From contig CP007152.1 in assembly GCA_000831005.1 (NCBI GenBank), positions 2,232,001-2,296,000 of the forward strand: a stretch of DNA of 64,000 nucleotides. Direction: 5' to 3'. The notes under the pieces were generated by a model. The model saw nothing but the letters and a program-made list of their open reading frames with translations, searched no databases and was not told the DNA's origin. The first letter of the stretch is position 1; every line of letters starts with the position of its first letter. This document shows, piece by piece, positions 57,390-64,000 of this stretch. This DNA is from Marinobacter salarius (lineage in GTDB: Bacteria > Pseudomonadota > Gammaproteobacteria > Pseudomonadales > Oleiphilaceae). Made by a program: the position numbers and the translations under genes.

Positions 57390-59531
57390 TCAGAAATTGA
57401 CACTTACCCCCAGTGAGGCAGTGCGAGGCAGGTTTGCCATGGCACCATCAGGCAAGCGTGAAACAATTTGCTGCTCATCGAACAGGTTGTCCACTTTCAG
57501 GAAGACATCGGCACTGGCGTTCAGTGCGTAGCGGCTGATGAAATCGACCAGGAACAGGGACTCGGTCTCGTCCAGTTTCGTAGTGGTGTTGTTGCATCCA
57601 GCGCTGACGCACATCTCGTCGACGTAGGTGACCACAAGGTAATTGTCCCAGCCACTCGGATGTTCCATGCCTGTGCGGAAGCTCATCTGGTTTTCGGGTA
57701 CGTCCTTGAGCTGCTCACCTTTTGTCAGGCCCGAGGCAGCATTGTCCTTGCTGATTTCCGCCTGGGTATAGGTGTAGGTAAGGCTGACCGGAAGGTAGAG
57801 GTTGCCCGCTTGGGTGCCGGTCTGGAGCTGGAATTCCGCACCGGCAATTTCAGCCTCGCCGGTTACGAAACTGCCAGAAGTGGCGCCATTGCTGCACGGC
57901 GAGCCCACGGAACAGTTTTCAGCCTTGTTGGAGAAGTCGCTGTAGAAGCCGATCATTTCCGCGAAGAACGCACCGCCAAAGTACCGGACGCCGGCTTCCC
58001 AGTTCTTGCTGGTTTCCGGTTCCTCGTTGGCCCTGGCACCACCCCCGAGAGGGGAGAAACCCCGGTGCACGCCACCCAGAACCTGCCAGCTTTGGGACAG
58101 GTCATAGGTAAAGGAAGCTCCGGGCAGGAGTTCAGCGCTGTCATTGGCGCGGGTGCTGTCGACAGTTGTGCGGCCGGAATCCGCGTATTGGGTGCGACCG
58201 GTTTTCACGTCCTCGTAGCGCAGGGCGAGGTTGATGCTGAGCTTGTCCGTCGCCTGCCAGGTGTCGAGTGCCCAGAAACTCAGGGCTTCGCCGGTCTCGA
58301 AGCGGTTATTGCTGCCCGTTGGGGCCATGCTGTTCTGGAATACCAGGGAGCCATTGACCTGGTCGTAAACATCCACCGGCTGGAAGCGATCCATTTCATC
58401 TTCGTGGGCGCGGGCGCCGAAGTCGAATTCGTGGTTGCCAATGTTTACATCGAAGTTTGTCTGCACGCCCTGGGAGACGTATTCCCTGGCGTTGTTCTTG
58501 TAATTGAGGCCGCTGGTGTCAACGGTACCGTCGAGAATGCCCTGGGCATTGGCGTCTCCGGCGTTTGCCGCGTCGATGATGTTTCCGCCGCCACTGAGCT
58601 TGAACCAGTTCCGCTTGAAGTCGTTGCGGTAGAGGGTCGTGGTGCTGCTCACGGTGTCGTTCCACTCGAACTGGTGGGTCAGGCTGATACCGGAGTGGGT
58701 ATTGTTCATCTGGTCGATGCTGGACAACCCGTAACGCCGGTTCGGATCCTGGCTGAAGTCCGCATCGGTCAGGCCGAGGTAACTGGAGTTGGAGGTTTCC
58801 TCGGAGTATTGCAGCTTGGCGGTCACGCTCTGGCGATCTCCCTGCCAGCGCAGCTTACCGACATAATCACTGATGTCGAAGCCACTGTTGCGGTTGCTTC
58901 GGTCAATGTCCTTGAAGCCTTGCGCTGAGCGCTGGACCGTTTCAAACAGGTAACCCCAGTCACCGTTCGTGTCGCCATAGGTTGCATGAACGTCGGTGGA
59001 TCCGCGGTCGTTGGTGACGGCTTCGACGTAGCCCTTTTGCTTGTCGGGAATGGGTGCGGAGATCAGGTTGATCACACCGCCGGTGGTTTGCGGGCCATAG
59101 CGCAGGAGCGGGGCACCCTTGAGTACTTCCAGCGAGGACATGCGCTTCAGCGTCGGGAAATAATAGGCGGCCGGATTGGAGTAGGGCGCCGGCGCGATCA
59201 GAACGCCATCTTCCATCAGTGTGACATTGCTGCTGCGCTCGGCGGTGGCACCGCGAATGCCAATGTTAGGGCGCAGGCCCTGACCTTCCTCTTCCCGTAC
59301 ATACACGCCCGGGACGGTTTTCAATACCTGGCTGATGTCGGCCTCAACCTCGGTTTTCAACTGCTGATCGCCAACCACATAGCCTGACCCCGGCAGAGTT
59401 TGGGCTGCAGACGCATCGCCAATGATTTCCATAGGTTCAAGCATCTGGGGCTGGTCATCGCCGGCGGCCCAGCTCATGCCCGGGGCAAGGCTGATCGCTA
59501 CTGCCAGTGACAGTCGGGAAGGTTTAAACAT
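57390..59531 (-). CDS. TonB-dependent siderophore/ferric receptor (FecA-like)
   Basis: 713-residue outer-membrane receptor. The signal ends SWAA. A TonB-box-like start (LEPMEIIGD) and plug (VPGVYVREEEGQGLRPNIGI, ITLMEDG-like NVTLMEDGVLIAPAPYSNPA, GVINLIS) precede a 22-strand barrel ending LGVSVNF. The plug wording resembles FecA-type ferric citrate receptors. A Fur-box-like site lies upstream. Intact, with its own terminator. Exact ligand undetermined. Confidence 0.93.
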   Translation of the reverse strand: MFKPSRLSLAVAISLAPGMSWAAGDDQPQMLEPMEIIGDASAAQTLPGSGYVVGDQQLKTEVEADISQVLKTVPGVYVREEEGQGLRPNIGIRGATAERSSNVTLMEDGVLIAPAPYSNPAAYYFPTLKRMSSLEVLKGAPLLRYGPQTTGGVINLISAPIPDKQKGYVEAVTNDRGSTDVHATYGDTNGDWGYLFETVQRSAQGFKDIDRSNRNSGFDISDYVGKLRWQGDRQSVTAKLQYSEETSNSSYLGLTDADFSQDPNRRYGLSSIDQMNNTHSGISLTHQFEWNDTVSSTTTLYRNDFKRNWFKLSGGGNIIDAANAGDANAQGILDGTVDTSGLNYKNNAREYVSQGVQTNFDVNIGNHEFDFGARAHEDEMDRFQPVDVYDQVNGSLVFQNSMAPTGSNNRFETGEALSFWALDTWQATDKLSINLALRYEDVKTGRTQYADSGRTTVDSTRANDSAELLPGASFTYDLSQSWQVLGGVHRGFSPLGGGARANEEPETSKNWEAGVRYFGGAFFAEMIGFYSDFSNKAENCSVGSPCSNGATSGSFVTGEAEIAGAEFQLQTGTQAGNLYLPVSLTYTYTQAEISKDNAASGLTKGEQLKDVPENQMSFRTGMEHPSGWDNYLVVTYVDEMCVSAGCNNTTTKLDETESLFLVDFISRYALNASADVFLKVDNLFDEQQIVSRLPDGAMANLPRTASLGVSVNF

Positions 59532-59831
59532 GTGTTTCTCCGGAATTATTCGTATTTGAAATTCTAAATAGAAACGCGTTCCATTTGCAGATACGAATTT
59601 AAGGACTTTTAATAATCAAGTCAATAACCAATGTTAATGATAATGAGAGAGTGTCACCAGGCTGAAAAGGTTGAATTTCTCTCAAACGGGCAATTCGGAG
59701 GTCGGAGCGGGTTGGGCGGAGGGTGAGGGTATCAACTGGCCCGCAATCCGGGGCCAGCTTTTCTGAAGGCCAAACAAGCCGCCGGTGGTCTGCTCGCAAT
59801 GTCGGTGATCATGGTAACCCGGTTCGATCCC
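59532..59831. other. gap upstream of the TonB-dependent receptor
   Basis: About 300 bases without a gene. The AT-rich part next to the receptor (59540-59655) holds the Fur-box-like sequence. The rest, toward the small membrane-protein gene, shows no recognised feature. Confidence 0.5.
59633..59651 (-). promoter_or_regulatory. Fur-box-like site upstream of the receptor
   Basis: GTTAATGATAATGAGAGAG keeps the AATGATAAT core of the 19-bp Fur consensus, about 100 bases before the receptor start. The second half-site is poor, so the call is moderate. Confidence 0.5.
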
Positions 59832-60178
59832 TTACTCCGTCCACAATCTTGCCCGGAAAGAGCTTTGCCGCCAGAGCAGCGCAACCCAGAGCGCACGAAG
59901 GTTTATGAGTAGCGCCAATACCCATTCAAAGGCATTGTCTAGTTGACTGTACAAGGCAGGTACTGCGGCGGTGAGGATAACGGAGAGAATTCCCACCGCC
60001 AGTAACGCCCTGTACGGCTGATACTGGTGCAACTGTCCCAGTAGGGTATGCACCAGGATATGTAGCCTTCGAAGACAGCAATGACAAACGTATCATGAAT
60101 GGTGAGCAGCAGGCTTAACGCCGCTGCTAATGCTAACCACCACAAAGGAATGCTGCGGCGCCGGATTGCCCTATTCAT
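59832..60178 (-). CDS. small integral membrane protein with PYWDSCTSISRTGR motif, one frameshift
   Basis: About 115 residues after restoring one base near 60001 (ISRTGRY joining LAVGILSVILTAAVP). Roughly three hydrophobic segments are visible: LWWLALAAALSLLLTI, LAVGILSVILTAAVPALY and FEWVLALLINLRALWVALL. A polar conserved-looking loop CIPYWDSCTSISRTGR follows the first. I do not recognise a named family with certainty. Clustered with iron-uptake-type genes. Function unknown. Confidence 0.6.
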
Positions 60179-60424
60179 CCCGCCCCCGACAACTCAGACC
60201 TCCCCCAACTGTCAACAACAGTGAACATTGACCGCATTGGGGGCGCGGCGCTTTACGGACTTTTAGTACTGTTGCTGACACAATATTAAAGGCAACCGCC
60301 GCTATCAGCCATGAATTATTACAGGTCCGCAGTCTTGTGTCGTTTAACTCATGCAATACACGCCCATCAATCTCTAATGCGTATAATAATGATTTATATT
60401 TAATTTACCTCAAAGGATTTGCAC

Positions 60425-61035
60425 ATGACGTCAATGACTCGTCCGCGACCTCTGGCCCTGTCAATCACCCTGCTTTTGATGGCCGGATGCAGCGGCAATC
60501 AGGACGCTGCCAACGCACAACACAGCAGAGAGCCAACGGCAGATAAGGCGCCCGCATCCACGCCGACCAAAACTGACGTTGTTAGCCATTATGCAGATCT
60601 GGCGCACGCCACGTTCCAGGATGCGGTGACAACGGCCGAGGTTCTTGGCGAGGTAGTGGACGCAAGATTGTGGCCAGTTTGCTAATGGCGGCGACCCCGA
60701 AGTCAGCGACAAAGTGGCAGGCTTTATCACCTTCTACGCCAGCAGCCTTGCAGTTCCCGCCCGTCGCGCCATGGAAAACCCGGAAGTGCAGCAAGGCGCC
60801 AGACTCGTTAGCAACACGGGGTGTGCCGCCTGCCACACACCAAAGCACACGACCGGTCTGGTCGCTGACCGGCCAGACCTCAGCGACCAGACGATCTGGC
60901 CCAGCCATTTTGTGGCACGGGGGCGAAGCCGAGATATCCAGGGAACAGTTCAAGGCACGATTCAGGACTGAACGTGCGGTGCTGATTGCCTTCCTGAAAG
61001 TGCCTGAAGAGGCTCCCGGTTGCACTAAAGTCTAA
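60425..61035 (+). pseudogene. chimeric remnant: imelysin N-terminus joined to di-haem oxidoreductase pieces
   Basis: Starts as an imelysin-family lipoprotein (lipobox LLMAGCSG, then VVSHYADLAHATFQDAVTTA). Near 60660 it jumps to the middle of a di-haem oxidoreductase (FANGGDPEVSDKVAGF, haem site GCAACHTPKHTTG, DLSDQTIWP). At about 60900 it jumps again to that family's C-terminus (AILWHGGEAEISREQFKARF). The segment between SDQTIWP and AILWHGG, normally over 100 residues, is missing. No single frame spans it. Imelysin and di-haem oxidoreductase genes are usual neighbours, so internal deletion is likely. Confidence 0.75.
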
Positions 61036-61221
61036 TGCTAATTGACTTCTCAGTCGTCGGGCTTGTGCTACGATCAGTGTGGTCAATATTGTTGCTGTGC
61101 CCAGTGCTGACGCAAGACCTGAAGCCACTTGAGTTTCGGGACAGGAGGGCACAGCACTTTAAGATAATGGACGTAATACGCATGACACGTTCAGTAATAA
61201 ATCAATAATAATTAGGGGTTT

Positions 61222-62388
61222 ATGATGCTAATGACAAATAAAAAAGCGGCACTGAGTTCAGCGCTCGCACTGGTGATGGCGGGGTTATCTTCGCCGGGTC
61301 ACGCCATGGAATTCAAGGTGTCCGGCCAGCTGGATCGTGCGTTCACAGTCGCGGATAACGGGAATGAGACCGATTACGCGAGTGTCGACAACATCGGTTC
61401 CAACTCACGTTTCCGGTTCACTGGCAATGAGAAGATGGCCAACGGCATGAACGTCGGTTTTATCTATGAAATGTCAGTTGTTCAGTTCGGATCCACGGAG
61501 TTCGATATCGGCAAAAATTCCGGGGGGGGTGACGTTGACCTGGATACCCGGAAAATTGACATCTATCTCGAGGGTGACTTTGGTAAGGTGAGCTTCGGCA
61601 AAGGCGATGGTGCTGGCTACTACGCCAACATGATGGATTACTCCGGAACGCTCTACTACGGTGGCGGTGCCTGGTATACCCTTTATTCTTCCGGCATCAG
61701 TTTTGTCGATGATAACGGCAACCAACTTTACAGAATTGGTGCAACCAACAGCGTCTTCAATGCCGTTGGTCGACAAGAGCGTATCCGCTACGACAGCCCG
61801 TCGATCGGCGGTCTGGTGCTGTCGACCAGTCTCGACAACGGCAATGCCTATGAACTGGCGGCCCGCTACCACGTAGATTTGCCGGGTGCCAAACTGGCCA
61901 CGGGGCTGAGCTGGGTTGATACTAATGATCTGGAGATTGCGACCTCGCCCACCGATGGACAGCCACTCACCCCTGGGTCGGAATTCAGAGAGAAGCAAGT
62001 CCTTAGTGCTTCGGCGTCTTTGTTGCTGGACGGTGGCCTGAACTTTACCGTCTCCTACGGTAATGATGAAACCGACGCAATAGCCAATGCGGGGCAGGCT
62101 AATCAAGAAGGCTTTGATGCGACCAACCTATTCGGTCAGGTAGGCTACTTGACTGGCGCTCATCACTTTGCAGTCAACTATGGCGAGACCAAAGATCTGA
62201 TTGTTGAGGGAACCAAGGGAAGCCAGATTGGTCTGGCATACGTGTACGACTGGTCGAGCGCGGTCCGCTTGTTCTCCTCGTATCACCTGTATTCGCTTGA
62301 CCTGCCTTCGTCGGTCAAGACCGCTGAAGGATGGGGCGATGCCAACGATATCAGCCAGCTCTATGCCGGTGTCCGGGTCGCCTTTTAA
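61222..62388 (+). CDS. Gram-negative general porin
   Basis: 388-residue trimeric-type porin. The signal ends GHA, and the first strand is FKVSGQLDRAFTVADNG. GSNSRFRFTGNEKMANGMNVGF and DIYLEGDFGKVSFGKGDGAG are standard porin strands. The C-terminus is LYAGVRVAF. The start at 61222 has AGGGG a few bases upstream. Expression signal not identified. Intact. Confidence 0.9.
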   Translation: MMLMTNKKAALSSALALVMAGLSSPGHAMEFKVSGQLDRAFTVADNGNETDYASVDNIGSNSRFRFTGNEKMANGMNVGFIYEMSVVQFGSTEFDIGKNSGGGDVDLDTRKIDIYLEGDFGKVSFGKGDGAGYYANMMDYSGTLYYGGGAWYTLYSSGISFVDDNGNQLYRIGATNSVFNAVGRQERIRYDSPSIGGLVLSTSLDNGNAYELAARYHVDLPGAKLATGLSWVDTNDLEIATSPTDGQPLTPGSEFREKQVLSASASLLLDGGLNFTVSYGNDETDAIANAGQANQEGFDATNLFGQVGYLTGAHHFAVNYGETKDLIVEGTKGSQIGLAYVYDWSSAVRLFSSYHLYSLDLPSSVKTAEGWGDANDISQLYAGVRVAF

Positions 62389-62426
62389 CCAACGGGTCTG
62401 ACCTGAATAACGGACAGGAATAAAAT

Positions 62427-62789
62427 ATGCACAAACTGCGGTTATGGATAATTCCCGTGCTGGTAGTGGCTCTGTCGGGCTGCGGACTTAATGTGGTCCG
62501 ACCCGCTGACACGACGCCGATGCCGGGAGAAGACCGCCTGCCTGATGGACCAGGCCTGTTTGCCAGCAGTCCCGATGACAGCGCCCGGGAGGGATATTCT
62601 ATCCTGCCGGGTCGTTGCTCAGATTGTGCGACCAGTCAACGCGCCGGAGGAAAGGCGGCCCCGGACTCTGACACCTACAGAAGCTTCGAAGCCTTCAGGC
62701 GGATGGACCCAGACTCACAAGAATACAGGGAATTTCAGAAATGGCTGGAATGGAAACAGTTTCGCCAGTGGAAATCCCGGCAGCAATGA
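62427..62789 (+). CDS. small lipoprotein of unknown function
   Basis: 120 residues with lipobox VVALSGCGLN. The mature part is Pro/Asp-rich, has two Cys in GRCSDCATSQ, and a C-terminal amphipathic helix rich in Trp, Gln and Arg (FQKWLEWKQFRQWKSRQQ). The spacing of 38 bases from the porin suggests co-transcription. No family recognised. Confidence 0.65.
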   Translation: MHKLRLWIIPVLVVALSGCGLNVVRPADTTPMPGEDRLPDGPGLFASSPDDSAREGYSILPGRCSDCATSQRAGGKAAPDSDTYRSFEAFRRMDPDSQEYREFQKWLEWKQFRQWKSRQQ

Positions 62790-62978
62790 GGCTCGGGGGT
62801 GAAAAACTCTACCGTGCCCCGTGCCGACTGTTATGATGTGATGAAGCCCCGCTCAACTTTCCTTTCTCTGGCAGATGCTTGTCACTTTTCTGCCATCTCT
62901 GCTATCAGCACTTGCCGCTGGGTTAGCTTGGTCGACGATACCTACAAAAAATCTCAAATCAGAGACGTCGGAGGAATA

Positions 62979-63961
62979 ATGAAAACAATACCAAAGTGCA
63001 TTGGTTAGGGATGCCTGGGAGCGCTGATCGCTGTAAACGGCGTACCCGCGGCCATGGCTGTTGAGGTTACCACAGCATCGGGAGTGAAACTGGACATAAT
63101 CACCCAGGGCAAGTTTCAGCCCACATACTTCGGAAACTTCGATCTGGACAGCAGCAAAGAAGACGCTGCCACCGGCGAGACTTCGTTCGGTAGCTACGAT
63201 GTTTACTGGATGCCAATTAACGATGGGTTGATTTCAAACTCTACCGACCCGAGCCGGCCGACTGCGAACGTGGCAAACGGGGAACCCGACAGGGACGTTT
63301 ACGCATCGAAATTTGATACTGACCTTGGCAACGACAGCCGGGTTTCCCCATCCTGACCTATAGCGATAACCAACAGCAGACCGCGCAGGCGACCTATTTC
63401 GGTGTCGAGTACATTGGAAACATTGGAGTTATGAACGTCCGGGCCCTGGACGGAGCCGGTTATGGTGCGATCTCCAACGCCGGTACCGGTAACAACCCGG
63501 GGCAGATCATGCTTTCGGTCGGAAGCTCCGGCAACCTTGCGTCAATCTCGCCATCTCCATGAAATCCGCTGACTCCCGGAAATACCTGTTTTCAACACTG
63601 GTTGATAAGGCCGGAGAGGTCGAGCGGGTTGCTGATACGAAGCCCGCGTTCGATACTGCTACATCCCCGCGAAGGATTCTGCCTCTGCCATCGGGTTTCA
63701 ATCCGTAGAGGGTGTCGTCCTTGCCTACATCAGCGCAGGACAACCCCGGCCGGCTGGTTTTTCTCTTCGATGCAAAACTGGTGCTGGGCTCAGTCACCTC
63801 TGAAAGCATAAAGCTGATTGATGAGCTGCAGTCCGACATCAAGGGCTCAAAAGCGATTTACCTTACAGTTGGCCAGTCTTGGTATAAATTACATGGACGG
63901 CGAAGACGCGAATAACAATGGCGGCGACGAACTTCGCGGAAGAGTCCAGTATGTCTTTTGA
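62979..63961 (+). pseudogene. broken porin-like gene(s), multiple stops and missing parts
   Basis: ATG at 62979 starts MKTIPKCIG, then an in-frame TAG (63006-63008) interrupts a signal peptide continuing GCLGALIAVNGVPAAMA. A porin-like strand region follows (VKLDIITQGKFQPTYFG) to 63356. The next frame reads PILTYSDNQQQTAQATYFGV to about 63560. A middle fragment of uncertain origin (LVFLFDAKLVLGSV... IKLIDELQSDI) may be OmpA-like. The end GINYMDGEDANNNGGDELRG with VQYVF matches the C-terminus of the OprP-like porin at 36750. These are pieces of two or more genes. Confidence 0.65.
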
Positions 63962-64000
63962 TGGTTAACCAGAGGCGACGGCAGAACACTCTGCCCCTTT

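Noticed and set aside
57468..58928. 486-codon open frame on the plus strand
   Set aside because: Antisense to the intact TonB-dependent receptor; composition is a shadow of that gene.

Overview
The window looks like chromosomal DNA of a marine, Marinobacter-like gammaproteobacterium. This is an inference from gene families and layout: a BraC-type branched-chain amino acid ABC operon, an aceE/aceF pyruvate dehydrogenase pair, a second-type lon beside a CAPC-type cnoX, TRAP transport, HME-RND metal pumps and many porins. No rRNA, tRNA, CRISPR array, insertion sequence or phage module was recognised.

Layout. 1-3.1 kb (minus): a DUF3015 / DUF4105 / alpha-beta hydrolase envelope operon. 3.4-9 kb: a small lipoprotein, then livK-livH-livM-livG-livF on the minus strand. 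9-12.5 kb: a membrane TPR protein, a MarR regulator, a cytochrome c and a PQQ-type sugar dehydrogenase. 12.5-17.6 kb: lon, divergent cnoX, and a KamA-family radical SAM enzyme. 18-24 kb (plus): aceE, aceF, an intergenic palindromic element and an old-yellow-enzyme family oxidoreductase. 24-31.1 kb (minus): an eight-gene cluster of LysR regulator, DUF1445 protein, TRAP dctP-dctQ-dctM and 5-oxoprolinase pxpA-pxpB-pxpC. 31-38.9 kb: a decayed aceF fragment, a His-rich small protein, a VCBS-repeat protein and four outer-membrane channel genes, one with a Pho-box-like site. 39-52 kb (plus): two complete heavy-metal RND efflux operons (outer-membrane factor, adaptor, pump), the first ending in a PII-like gene. 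52-57 kb: gtrA, a GT2 and a GT39 glycosyltransferase, convergent with a PhoP/PhoQ-like two-component system. 57-64 kb: a TonB-dependent receptor, a small membrane protein, an imelysin/di-haem oxidoreductase chimera, a porin, a lipoprotein and a final stretch of broken porin pieces.

A striking property of the whole window is that about half the genes are interrupted by single-base indels, nearly all one-base losses in short runs of one base. The conserved protein resumes immediately in the next frame, and restoring the base gives normal family lengths. This points to sequencing error, not mass gene decay. I therefore annotate these genes as single CDSs and give the approximate indel position. 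A few loci (31.2 kb, 60.4-61.0 kb, 63.0-64.0 kb) lack whole domains or carry in-frame stops and look like true gene remnants or assembly joins.

The most interesting functional groupings are two. The TRAP + DUF1445 + PxpABC cluster may be a pathway for uptake of 5-oxoproline or D-glutamate and conversion to L-glutamate. The tandem metal-efflux operons carry a PII-like protein and acidic/His-rich insertions.
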